Positions 1 through 9,700 of a stretch of DNA of 64,000 bases are shown in pieces; position 1 is the first letter of the stretch; each line of letters starts with the position of its first letter. Source of the stretch: CALNYZ01 sp942490945 (GTDB taxonomy: Bacteria; Pseudomonadota; Gammaproteobacteria; UBA6429; Thiohalophilaceae); contig CALNYZ010000018.1 of assembly GCA_942490945.1 (NCBI GenBank), forward strand, positions 372,001-436,000, in the 5' to 3' direction. A program made the translations under genes and the position numbers. Below the pieces are notes generated by a model that ran no database searches, was not told where the DNA came from, and saw only the letters and a list, made by a program, of their open reading frames with translations.

Positions 1-2380
1 CCACACCTTTCAGTTTGTGTACCAGTGCGGCAAATGTTTCCAGGTCATTCTTGTCAAAACATTGTTGTATTTCATCAAGCGTAGCGGGAAGTTTGCTGAT
101 AAATACATTTACCAGTCGCACAAATTTATCTGAATTGCCAATCAGGGAAGAGTGCAGGGGTTCAGCAGAGGCAGGGACAGGTTTGGCTGCATTCAGGTAT
201 TTGTTGATCACACCAAAAAATTTAGCGCGGTCAACCGGTTTGGAAATAAAATCATCGAAGCCAGCGTCAAGGCAATTTTGTCGGGACTGTGCTTCAGCAT
301 TGGCTGTCAGGGCGACAATGGGTCCACAATAATGTTGTGCACGCAGTGCTTTTACTGCTGTAATGCCATCCATAACCGGCATTTGCATATCCATGAATAT
401 CAGATTAAAGGATTGTGCATCTACGGCCTCGATAGCTTCACGACCGTTACTTGCTATCTTGTAGTCAGCGCCTGTGGCAGCAAGATAAATTGAAAATAAT
501 CCCTGTAAATCTTCCGAATCCTCGACCAGCAGAATGCTCCCGGAAACAGGAGATGCAAGTGTTGTAACGGTAGCGCTATGGATATCGAGTGGCAGCTCTT
601 TTTCGGAATAGTATTTTTCAATTTTATAGTTTGCTGTACCAACAAGACCGCTTGCCACGCTGAAGGTAAACTCGCTACCCTGACCTGGTGTACTGGATAC
701 CACCAGTTCGCCGCCAAGTTTTTGTGCCAGCTGTTTGGATAAGGTCAAACCAAGTCCGGTACCGCCAAATTTTCGTGTTGTGGAACTGTCTGCCTGCACG
801 AAGGGTTTGAATATCTGGCTCATTTGCTCATCGTTCATGCCAATGCCACTATCGGAGACAGTGAAGAGCAGCTGGTTGATCATATTGTCCCAGCGCACTT
901 CGATCGTGATACTGCCCTGCTCGGTAAACTTCAGCGCATTGCTGCACAGATTAACCAAAACCTGTTTGATGCGTACCGGGTCGCTACAAATAATATGCGG
1001 AACAGGAAACTGGTATTTGATATTGAATGCCAGACCTTTTTCTTCTGCCGGTCCACGCATCAGACTTGCAAGGTCATACATGATTTGCGGCACACTGATT
1101 TCGATTGACTCGATGGTCAGCTTTTCCGCTTCCACTTTTGAGATATCAAGAATGTCATTGATAAGCGACAATAAATGTTTGCCATTACGAATAATGGTTT
1201 TGAGACTATTAAGACGAGATTCCATAGTGCTGTTTTTACTAAGCGCCTCTTCAGCAAAACCGATAATAGCCGTCAAGGGTGTACGTATCTCATGTGACAT
1301 ATTGGCGAGGAAGGTACTCTTGGCCTGATTTGCCGTGACTGCGGCATCATGTAACTGGCTGAGTTCATCATTCTGGTTTAACGCGGATATTCGTTCACGG
1401 GTCTGTTTTTTCAGATTGAAAAACAAATAAATACTCATGCTGGCAATAAATGCGAGCACGATGGCAAGTGCAGTGATAATAGTGATATTACGCTTCTGTA
1501 TGTGGATAAGTTTATCCTGTTGTCGATTTAACACCGCAGGGTCGAATTGTGCCGTTGGTGTAAATACCGGCGTACCAAAATTTTCCAGAGTAAACGAATT
1601 AATGAATTGTTGTGCGTCAGGCGAAGTCATGTAATCAAAAAACCTTGTGGCGAGTTCCTGATTTGCGCCGGCTATTTTGTCTGCGTTAACAACAAGGATG
1701 CTGTATTGATTGCGCATGTTTTCTGTATCAAGCAACAATGGCTGTAAATTTATGCCGACGCGTGTTTTATTGATTTGGTAGGTTGCCATATCTGTGATGG
1801 TATAGCTGCTAAAATTGGCTGCGTACAACAGGGTAGTATGTGAGCTGCTGCCTGAACTAAGATAATCCGGCCAGTCCGGGGTTATGCCCGCCAGATTCCA
1901 CAGTTCCTGGATGCGCAGATGAGTGCCGGAACGAGAGGAAGGCACAACAAATGGCAATTCATGTTGCGCAATTATTTTCAGTGCGTCAATAATATTTCTG
2001 GACTGGCTGATATTGTAGGGATCGTCTCGCGGCCCGAGTAACACGTAGCTGTTGTACATTAACTGCGCATGTAATGCAGCGTAGCCGGCAAGGATGAACG
2101 ATTTCCTGCCGTCGGTATGATGAGTAATGGCAACGTCTGCCCTGCCATTGCTGGCATCATCCAGTGTTTGCAGCGAGCCCACGCCATTTAGTTGTACAAT
2201 AATACCGGGATGACGTGATTTAAAATCCGCGATCATTTTTTGCAGCAAGTCGGTTTTTTCGACAGACAGGGCTGCCGAAATCCGCAGCAGTTGCTTATTC
2301 ACCTCGGCATACGTGGTCGAGGCAAGCAACGAACAAACGATGCCAAATACGAGACAATATAATTTCAACGAAATTTTCAA
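1..2380 (-). CDS. Hybrid sensor histidine kinase with TupA-like periplasmic sensor domain (3' end outside window)
   Basis: The gene reads leftwards off the window edge; about 793 codons are visible. Order seen: signal peptide (about 1-26), a periplasmic binding-protein domain (about 28-265), one membrane helix (about 295-315), HisKA with H-box SHEIRTPL (His near 361), HATPase_c with NALKFTE, DSGIG and GGTGLGL, a receiver domain (about 615-735) with phospho-acceptor context IFMDMQMPVMDG, and the beginning of an Hpt domain (HKLKG). The sensor resembles TupA-type tungstate/oxyanion receptors: it has ADVAITH, LGPRDDP and SGTHLRIQELW where TupA proteins have comparable motifs. The protein would sense an extracytoplasmic anion and feed a phosphorelay. 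I chose the TTG at 2380 because AAGG lies 8 bases upstream and a signal peptide follows directly; an in-frame GTG at 2413 is the alternative. The output partner is not in the window. The ligand is inference. Confidence 0.88.
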   Translation of the reverse strand, partial: MKISLKLYCLVFGIVCSLLASTTYAEVNKQLLRISAALSVEKTDLLQKMIADFKSRHPGIIVQLNGVGSLQTLDDASNGRADVAITHHTDGRKSFILAGYAALHAQLMYNSYVLLGPRDDPYNISQSRNIIDALKIIAQHELPFVVPSSRSGTHLRIQELWNLAGITPDWPDYLSSGSSSHTTLLYAANFSSYTITDMATYQINKTRVGINLQPLLLDTENMRNQYSILVVNADKIAGANQELATRFFDYMTSPDAQQFINSFTLENFGTPVFTPTAQFDPAVLNRQQDKLIHIQKRNITIITALAIVLAFIASMSIYLFFNLKKQTRERISALNQNDELSQLHDAAVTANQAKSTFLANMSHEIRTPLTAIIGFAEEALSKNSTMESRLNSLKTIIRNGKHLLSLINDILDISKVEAEKLTIESIEISVPQIMYDLASLMRGPAEEKGLAFNIKYQFPVPHIICSDPVRIKQVLVNLCSNALKFTEQGSITIEVRWDNMINQLLFTVSDSGIGMNDEQMSQIFKPFVQADSSTTRKFGGTGLGLTLSKQLAQKLGGELVVSSTPGQGSEFTFSVASGLVGTANYKIEKYYSEKELPLDIHSATVTTLASPVSGSILLVEDSEDLQGLFSIYLAATGADYKIASNGREAIEAVDAQSFNLIFMDMQMPVMDGITAVKALRAQHYCGPIVALTANAEAQSRQNCLDAGFDDFISKPVDRAKFFGVINKYLNAAKPVPASAEPLHSSLIGNSDKFVRLVNVFISKLPATLDEIQQCFDKNDLETFAALVHKLKGV

Positions 2381-2535
2381 ATGTACTACCTTACGGGCAC
2401 GGCAAAATGTCACTAGACGCTATATAAATTTAACGACCAAAAAATGCGCGACTTGAGAGTAAAACCTATTATGTTTCACATACTTAGAGTAAAGATTTGG
2501 GTGCTGTTAATAGCAGATTTGGGATCGCATTTAGA

Positions 2536-3423
2536 ATGAATTGGGAAGCCATAAGCGCCGCTATTGAAGAAACGACCAACACGCCGTTCAAGCTGCACCA
2601 GCATAGTGCAGTGGGTGGCGGCAGCATTAACTCTGCCTACCATCTGAGTGGCACTGAACAAGGCCGTCAACAGGATTATTTTATTAAATTCAACCGTGCC
2701 GATCGTTATGAGATGTTCCGCGCCGAGTCAGCGGGCCTTGTCGAGTTAGCGCACACAGGCGTGGTAAAAGTACCGAAACCACTCTGTACCGGTGTGCTGG
2801 GTGCGCAGAGTTTCATCGTCATGGAATACCTGCCCCTGGGTGGTCGCGGTGATGTTGCCCTGCTCGGTGAACAACTCGCCGAAATGCATCAAACCACCGA
2901 GCCACGCTACGGCTGGCACTGTCAAAATACCATCGGCGCTACGCCACAGTTGAATATCTGGATGGATGACTGGGTAGAGTTTTATACCGAGCAACGTCTC
3001 GGCTACCAGTTACAATTGGCCGAGCGCCGTGGTGCGCCGGCGCATCTAATCGATTATGGCCAGCGTTTGCTGGAGCATGTGGGTGATTTCTTTACCGCCT
3101 ATACACCTGCCGCCTCCGTGTTGCACGGGGATTTATGGTCCAGTAACTACGCGTTTACCGCGGCTGGAGACCCCGTCATTTTCGATCCCGCGGTGTATTT
3201 CGGTGACCGCGAGGCGGATATTGCCATGACAGAGCTGTTTGGTGGGTTTGGACAACGCTTTTATGACGCCTATAATGCGGCCTGGCGACTCGATATGGGC
3301 TACAAAAAGCGCAAGAATTTATACAATCTTTACCACATTTTGAATCATTTCAATCTTTTTGGTGGTGGTTATGCCATACAGGCCGAGGAATTAATACAAA
3401 AATTACTTACGGAAGTCTCATAA
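2536..3423 (+). CDS. Fructosamine kinase family protein (FN3K/YniA-like)
   Basis: A 295-residue cytoplasmic protein of the fructosamine/ketosamine kinase family, which has an aminoglycoside-phosphotransferase-like fold. Family members phosphorylate sugar adducts on lysines or small metabolites, as a repair step for glycation. Visible motifs are GGGSINSAYHL near the N-terminus, the catalytic loop HGDLWSSN at 197-204 and the metal-binding DPAVYFGDREADIAM from 217. The length matches bacterial YniA-like members. The reading frame extends 13 codons further upstream from a TTG at 2497, but the ATG at 2536 gives the usual N-terminus MNWEAI, so I prefer it. It is transcribed alone, divergently from the histidine kinase. 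The substrate cannot be read from the sequence. Confidence 0.9.
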   Translation: MNWEAISAAIEETTNTPFKLHQHSAVGGGSINSAYHLSGTEQGRQQDYFIKFNRADRYEMFRAESAGLVELAHTGVVKVPKPLCTGVLGAQSFIVMEYLPLGGRGDVALLGEQLAEMHQTTEPRYGWHCQNTIGATPQLNIWMDDWVEFYTEQRLGYQLQLAERRGAPAHLIDYGQRLLEHVGDFFTAYTPAASVLHGDLWSSNYAFTAAGDPVIFDPAVYFGDREADIAMTELFGGFGQRFYDAYNAAWRLDMGYKKRKNLYNLYHILNHFNLFGGGYAIQAEELIQKLLTEVS

Positions 3424-3523
3424 TTCCCACTTTCACATATATATTTTAAATAATTATTATAAATATATAAAAGTGGGTGAATATTCTATAAATAGCCCAG
3501 TAAATAAAATATAAGTGGGAATT
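3422..3523. repeat. AT-rich inverted repeats with three CCCACTT/AAGTGGG arms
   Basis: Directly after the kinase stop codon, AATTCCCACTT (3422-3432) can pair with AAAAGTGGG (about 3469-3477), closing a long AT-rich stem, or with the perfect complement AAGTGGGAATT at 3513-3523. The two pairings exclude each other. No T-run follows either hairpin, so a simple intrinsic terminator is not evident. Confidence 0.5.
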
Positions 3524-3634
3524 TAATATCACTACTTAGCACTTCTAATTTGCTACCCAGCTGCCATGCTTATATAGAAAGTTGTAGCGAAGTCATCTTC
3601 GCAAATTGCAACCATCAGGTTAAGGAGGTGTGCC

Positions 3635-4150
3635 ATGTACAAGTTGCTCATTCCGTTCTACCTGTTTTTCAGCCTCAATGTGTTTGCCAGTGAGGCACCG
3701 CCAGGCGCGAGTTTCGTACAAACTCCCTACCAGGAACCCAAGGTGGTGTTTGATTTTTATTTTGATGAACCGCAAAAAATCAATACCGCCTTGTACTGGG
3801 TACGTTCGTTGATCAACCCGCTGACGGAGGCACCATATAATTATGCCCCCGAGTTTATGAGCATCAAGGTCGTCATTCACGGTGTGGAAATCGTCACCGT
3901 CGCCAAAAAGAACTATGCCAAATACAAGGATACCGTCGAGCGCATGCGTTACTACGCCCAGCTGGGCGTCGAGTTTAAAGTGTGTGGCCTGGCGGCAGCA
4001 GATTACGGTTATTTGCAAAAGGACTTTCAGGATTTTGTGCAACTGGTGCCCTCGGCCATACCGGAACTGGCGCACTGGCAACAACAGGGTTACGCGTTGA
4101 TTGCACCCAAGATTATGGACAAGAAATTTTCGGTTGAAGAATTACGCTAA
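3635..4150 (+). CDS. Secreted DsrE-family protein
   Basis: A 171-residue protein with an N-terminal signal peptide (about 1-19, ending VFAS) followed by a DsrE/DsrF-like domain: a KVVFDFYFDE strand, IKVVIHGVEIVTV, and a FKVCGLAAADYGY segment carrying the conserved cysteine typical of these domains. DsrE-like proteins take part in sulfur relay or bind sulfur species, and exported versions are common in sulfur-oxidising gammaproteobacteria. The start is well supported by AAGGAGGTG just upstream of the ATG. The leader contains a small hairpin with a GCGAAG/CTTCGC stem at 3587-3602. The gene converges on ttcA with only 25 bases between the stop codons. The role in sulfur chemistry is inferred from the family and the sulfur genes elsewhere in the window. 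Confidence 0.82.
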   Translation: MYKLLIPFYLFFSLNVFASEAPPGASFVQTPYQEPKVVFDFYFDEPQKINTALYWVRSLINPLTEAPYNYAPEFMSIKVVIHGVEIVTVAKKNYAKYKDTVERMRYYAQLGVEFKVCGLAAADYGYLQKDFQDFVQLVPSAIPELAHWQQQGYALIAPKIMDKKFSVEELR

Positions 4151-4175
4151 CCACTTGGAAGCGTTCAGGAAAACG

Positions 4176-5012
4176 TCAGGGTGTAAACACAACCACGTTT
4201 TCGGCGAAGCCCGTCAACTCGTCAATGTGTGTATCCACTTGCAGGCCGGCAAAGTCGTAAAGATTTGTATCAGCCAGATGTGACAGGGTGATATTTTGCA
4301 TGGCCCGAAAAATATTACCGCTGCGCTCCGGGTATTGTTTCTCCCACTCGGCAAGCATGGTCTTGATGTGCTGGCGCTGCAGGTTTTCCTGACTACCGCA
4401 CAAATTACACGGGATGATGGGGAAGTCCATTTGCTTGGCAAAGCGGATCAGGTCGCGTTCTTCACAGTAGGCGAGCGGCCGAATCAGGATATGCGCGCCA
4501 TCATCGGTGCGTAATTTTGGCGGCATGGCTTTTAATGTTGCACCGAAAAACATGTTCAAAAACAGTGTTTCAATAATGTCATCACGGTGGTGGCCCAGCG
4601 CAATTTTATTCGCACCGAGTTCCTTGGCGACGCGATAAATAATGCCACGGCGCAGGCGTGAACACAGCGAGCAGGTCGTTTTGCCCGCAGGGATCTTGTC
4701 CTGCACAATCGAATAAGTGTCTTCGGTAATGATTTTGTACTCGACGCCGAGCGATTCAAGATAATTCGGTAACACCTCGGCAGGAAAGCCTGGTTGTTTC
4801 TGGTCGAGGTTCATGGCAATCAAACGAAAATTAACCGGCGCGCGGGTTTGCAGGGTGCGTAGCATTTCCAGCATGGCGTAGGAGTCCTTGCCGCCTGACA
4901 GACACACCATGATGACGTCGCCCTCTTCGATCATGTTGTAATCGCCAATGGCCTTGCCGGTCTCCCGCTCCAGACGTTTGCGTAACTTGTTGAAATTATT
5001 TGAAGTCTTCAT
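4176..5012 (-). CDS. ttcA: tRNA 2-thiocytidine biosynthesis protein TtcA
   Basis: TtcA thiolates cytidine 32 of certain tRNAs using ATP, an iron-sulfur cluster and a sulfur donor. The 278-residue product has the PP-loop SGGKDS at 39-44, the paired cysteine motifs TTCSLC and IPCNLC that hold the cluster, and the GHHRDDIIETL segment typical of the family; the N-terminal NMIEEGDVIMVCLSGGKDS run is close to the E. coli protein. An in-frame ATG at 5057 would add 15 residues; neither start has a convincing ribosome binding site, and I give the shorter form because its N-terminus fits the family. The gene is monocistronic and converges on the DsrE-like gene. Confidence 0.95.
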   Translation of the reverse strand: MKTSNNFNKLRKRLERETGKAIGDYNMIEEGDVIMVCLSGGKDSYAMLEMLRTLQTRAPVNFRLIAMNLDQKQPGFPAEVLPNYLESLGVEYKIITEDTYSIVQDKIPAGKTTCSLCSRLRRGIIYRVAKELGANKIALGHHRDDIIETLFLNMFFGATLKAMPPKLRTDDGAHILIRPLAYCEERDLIRFAKQMDFPIIPCNLCGSQENLQRQHIKTMLAEWEKQYPERSGNIFRAMQNITLSHLADTNLYDFAGLQVDTHIDELTGFAENVVVFTP

Positions 5013-5221
5013 TTGGCTTGTTTGCTTATAGCGCGTAATTGCTCGAAATATAAACATAAAATTCTACCATGCTTTGACATCTGTAAACGTATTAATATTA
5101 GTTACCCTATGCTAGTTTTGTTGTTTTACAGGGGTAATTGCCCCATATCATAGTTACCACTATCTGATTGGCCCCGGTCAGATGACGGGAATAAGAAAAT
5201 CATAAACCGGAGGGATTAATC

Positions 5222-6189
5222 ATGTTTGGACTTGGATTGGGTAGTGTATTTGCCGTCGTATTTTTAATACTCGGTGTGACCATCGTGCTAATGATGGTAA
5301 AAACCGTGCCGCAAGGAGAGGAATACACCGTCGAGCGCTTCGGCCGTTATACCAAAACCCTGTCGCCAGGTTTTAATCTGATCATGCCGTTGATTGATCG
5401 GGTCGGCGCGCAAATGAACATGATGGAGCAGGTGCTCGATATGTGCCATCGCAGGAAATCATCACCAAGGATAACGCCATGGTGCGAGTCGATGGCGTGG
5501 TGTTTTATCAGATACTCGATGCGGCTAAAGCCGCCTACGAAGTCAGCCAGCTCGAACGCGCCATACTCAATCTCACCATGACCAACATTCGTACTGTGAT
5601 GGGTTCGATGGATCTTGATGAATTGTTATCACAACGTGATGTAATTAATGCCCGCCTGCTTGGCGTCGTTGATGATGCGACGACACCATGGGGTGTGAAG
5701 GTGACACGTATTGAGATCAAGGACATCACACCGCCACGTGATCTGGTTGATGCAATGGCGCGACAAATGAAAGCGGAACGCATCAAACGTGCCGAGATTC
5801 TTGAAGCCGAAGGCAGTCGTCAATCAGAAATTCTGCGCGCCGAGGGTGAAAAGCAGGCCGCGATTCTGGAAGCAGAAGGCCGTAAGGAAGCTGCATTTCG
5901 TGATGCAGAAGCACGTGAACGGCAGGCCGAAGCCGAAGCGCGTGCCACCCACATGGTGTCGCAAGCGATCGAAAAAGGTGACATCAATGCCATTAATTAC
6001 TTTGTCGCCACCAAGTACGTCGACGCGTTGCAGAAAATTGCTTCCGCACCAAACGGTAAATTAATCTTCATGCCGCTGGAAGCCGCCGGTGTGATCGGTG
6101 CCATCGGTGGTATTACCGAGATTGCAAAAAATGCCTTTGAGAAAAATGAAGCAGCCAAAACCAATCCGAAGGTGAAGCAGGATGAATGA
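5222..6189 (+). pseudogene. SPFH/band-7 (stomatin/QmcA-like) membrane protein, interrupted by a frameshift
   Basis: Two reading frames together encode one stomatin-like protein of about 322 residues. The first part (from 5222) has an N-terminal membrane helix and then VPQGEEYTVERFGRY, the classic SPFH start, and runs to EQVLD. The second part (from about 5443) continues as VPSQEIITKDNAMVRVDGV through the band-7 domain, a long Glu/Ala-rich coiled coil and the C-terminus. At the junction (5439-5442) GATATGTG replaces the expected GATGTG, an apparent insertion of two bases. The ribosome binding site GGAGGG precedes the ATG. SPFH proteins scaffold membrane microdomains and usually pair with NfeD, which follows with an 8-base overlap. 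A GTG at 5443 could restart translation but would drop the membrane anchor. Sequencing error is a real alternative to a true lesion. Confidence 0.8.
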
Positions 6190-6628
6190 GTTACTAACTG
6201 ATTTAAATAGCTGGCACTGGTGGATTCTCGCCGTGGTGTTGATCGTGCTGGAAATGCTCGCGCCAGGCGTGATCTTTCTGTGGCTGGGTATTGCCGCGGC
6301 GGCGCTCGGGATCATTACCATGCTGGCGAGCGGTATGTCGTGGGAACTGCAAATTTCAATTTATTCGGTGCTGAGTGTGATCAGTGTACTGGCCGGCAAG
6401 ACATTTCTGAAACGTCATCCGGTTGAAACAGATCAGCCCAAATTAAATCGTCGTGGTATGCAATATATCGGACGTGTATTTACGCTGGATGAACCGATCG
6501 TCAATGGTCAGGGCAAGATTAAAGTAGACGATACCACCTGGAAAATACAGGGCAGTGACTGCGCTGCTGGCAGTCAGATAAAGGTTGTTAAGGTCGATGG
6601 TGTGATACTGGACGTCGAACCCGCCTGA
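6182..6628 (+). CDS. NfeD-like membrane protein
   Basis: A 148-residue protein of the NfeD/YbbJ family: two to three hydrophobic segments in the first 80 residues (WWILAVVLIVLEMLAPG, then WLGIAAAALGIITML) and a soluble OB-fold domain at the C-terminus (GRVFTLDEPIVNGQGKIKVDDTTW). NfeD proteins partner with SPFH proteins in membrane quality control. The ATG overlaps the end of the SPFH gene by 8 bases (ATGAATGA), so the two are translationally coupled, and a frameshift in the SPFH gene could also lower NfeD translation. No terminator is evident after it. Confidence 0.88.
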   Translation: MNELLTDLNSWHWWILAVVLIVLEMLAPGVIFLWLGIAAAALGIITMLASGMSWELQISIYSVLSVISVLAGKTFLKRHPVETDQPKLNRRGMQYIGRVFTLDEPIVNGQGKIKVDDTTWKIQGSDCAAGSQIKVVKVDGVILDVEPA

Positions 6629-6770
6629 TTTTTGTAAAAAACTTCTTATATTCCACCTGTTCGCCACGGTTATACCTATATATTTGTACCCTTATACGTG
6701 ACCAGCCAGTCGTGTTAACATACACGCCCCAAAAGTTTGAATCATAAATAGTAGTTGGAATACCTGAAAC

Positions 6771-9700
6771 ATGCATAATATCGAAGAGTTAATTAAAGAA
6801 CGCATTCTCATTCTGGATGGTGCCATGGGCACCATGATTCAGAGCTACAAATTGGAAGAAGCGGATTATCGCGGTGAGCGCTTTGCCGACTGGCATTGTG
6901 ACGTCAAGGGAAATAATGATCTGCTGGTGCTGACGCAACCAAAAATTATTCGTGATATACATCTGGCATACCTCGATGCCGGTGCCGATATTGTCGAAAC
7001 CAACACGTTTAATGCCAATGCAATATCCATGGCAGACTATGACATGGTGTCATTGTCTTATGAATTAAATGTTGCCGCTGCAAAAGTTGCCCGCGAAGCC
7101 TGTGATGCACGTACTACACCGGATAAACCACGCTTTGTTGCCGGAGTACTTGGCCCGACCAATCGCACCGCGTCGATCAGCCCGGATGTTAACAATCCCG
7201 GCTTTCGCAATATTTATTTTGACGAATTAAAAGATGCCTATTACGAAGCGACACGTGGTCTGGTTGATGGCGGCGTGGATTTTTTACTGGTCGAAACCAT
7301 TTTTGATACCTTGAATGCCAAGGCAGCCTTGTTTGCGATTGAAACATTTTTTACAGATCACAACATTAAATTACCGGTGATGATCTCCGGCACCATTACC
7401 GACGCCTCGGGTCGCACCCTGACCGGGCAAATGGTCGAGGCATTTTATAATTCTCTGCGTCACATCAATCCGTTCAGTTTTGGTTTTAACTGCGCACTCG
7501 GCGCGAAAGAATTACGTCAGTATGTTGAAGAACTATCCGGCTTTGCCACATGTGCGGTCAACGCACATCCCAATGCAGGTTTGCCCAACGAGTTCGGTGG
7601 CTATGATGAAACGGCCGAACAAATGGCAGAAGAAATTGGCGAATGGGCACAAAGCGGATTTTTAAATGTCATCGGTGGCTGTTGTGGTACGTCACCTGCG
7701 CACATCAAGGCTATCGCCAATGCGGTCAGCCAGTATCAAGCACGTGTACCTGTAGCAGACGATCACACCACGCGCCTGAGTGGTCTGGAAGCCTGCAACA
7801 TCACCAAAGATTCCCTGTTTGTGAATGTGGGCGAGCGCACCAACGTCACCGGTTCAGCAAAATTCAAGCGTTTAATATTGGAAGAACAATACGATGAAGC
7901 GCTCAGTGTCGCGCGTGAACAGGTAGAAAATGGTGCGCAGATCATCGACGTCAACATGGATGAAGGCATGCTCGATGGCAAACATGCCATGCAAACATTT
8001 TTAAACCTGATTGCTTCCGAGCCCGACATCTCGCGTGTGCCGGTAATGGTCGACTCGAGTAAATGGGAAATCATCGAAGCCGGTCTGAAATGCATTCAGG
8101 GCAAGGGCATAGTTAACTCTATTTCCTTAAAAGAAGGCGAAGAGAAATTTATCGAACAGGCCAGACTGTGTCGTCGTTACGGTGCGGCGATTATCGTTAT
8201 GGCGTTCGATGAAACCGGCCAGGCGGATACACAACAACGTAAAATGGAAATATGTGAGCGCGCTTATAATATTCTCACACAACAGGTCAACTTTCCGCCG
8301 GAAGACATTATTTTCGATCCGAATATTTTTGCGGTCGCCACCGGTATTGAAGAGCACAACAATTATGGGGTGGATTTTATTGAAGCCACCGGCTGGATCA
8401 AAAAGAACCTGCCTTATGCATTAATCAGTGGCGGTGTCTCCAATGTGTCGTTTTCATTTCGCGGTAATGACAAGGTACGCGAAGCAATTCATGCGGTGTT
8501 TTTATATCACTGTATTAAAAATGGTATGGACATGGGTATTGTCAACGCCGGGCAACTTGCGGTTTATGATGACCTGGCGGAAGAATTACGCGAGCGGGTT
8601 GAAGATGTGATCCTGAATCGGCGTAACGATGCCACCGAACGTTTGCTGGAAATCGCAGACAAGTATAAAGGTGATGGGTCAGCCGTTGAGAAAAAAGAAG
8701 ATCTCGAGTGGCGCAGCTGGTCTGTTACCAAACGACTGGAACATGCTCTGGTAAAAGGTATTGATGCCTTTGTTGAAGAAGACACCGAGCAGGCAAGGCA
8801 ACAATATGATCGCCCCATCGAAGTAATCGAAGGTCCGTTGATGGATGGCATGAATGTGGTGGGTGATCTGTTCGGCGCAGGGAAAATGTTTTTACCCCAG
8901 GTGGTGAAATCTGCACGCGTGATGAAAAAAGCCGTTGCCTACTTGTTACCGTATATCGAAGCCGAAAAAAATGAAGGCGCAAAAGCCGCCGGTAAAATTT
9001 TGATGGCGACAGTGAAGGGTGACGTGCACGACATTGGTAAAAACATTGTTGGTGTGGTTTTGCAATGTAATAACTTCGAGGTGATTGACCTGGGTGTGAT
9101 GGTGCCAGCGAACAAGATTCTGGAAACAGCAAAAGCAGAAAACGTTGACATAATCGGGTTGTCCGGTTTGATCACCCCTTCACTGGATGAAATGGTGCAC
9201 ATCGGCAAGGAAATGGAACGACTCGATTATCACATTCCATTACTGATTGGTGGCGCGACGACGTCAAAAGCCCATACTGCAGTAAAAATCGATCCGCATT
9301 TCAACAAGGGTCAAACTGTGTGGGTGAAAGACGCCTCACGTGCGGTCGGTGTGGCGCAAAAACTGGTTAGTGAAAAGAATAAAATCGATTTTATTGGCGA
9401 GATTAAAGCCGAATATGAAAAAGTACGCGAGGCGCATGCCGGTCGACGCGAAAAAACCCGCTGGTTATCGCTGGCTGATGCGCGCGCGAATAAATTAAAA
9501 ATTGACTGGGGTGACTATACACCGCCAGTGCCCAAGCAGCCTGGTATTCAGCGCTTTGATGACATGCCACTGGAATTTCTGGTTCCGTATATAGATTGGA
9601 CACCGTTCTTCCACACATGGGAATTGAAAGGTAGTTATCCAAAAATACTTGATGATGCTGAAAAGGGTGTCGAGGCGAAAAAATTATTTGCCGATGCACA

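Noticed and set aside
735..1328. Long plus-strand reading frames opposite the histidine kinase.
   Set aside because: They lie antisense to clear HisKA/HATPase coding sequence and have no ribosome binding site or recognisable product.
5128..5141. GGGG/CCCC hairpin between ttcA and the SPFH gene.
   Set aside because: A four-pair stem without a T-run is too weak to call a terminator.
6629..6770. Search for a cobalamin riboswitch in front of metH.
   Set aside because: The 142-base gap is too short and shows no B12-box.
8725..9132. Minus-strand reading frames within metH.
   Set aside because: Shadows of the metH frame; the encoded peptides are low in hydrophobic structure and match nothing.
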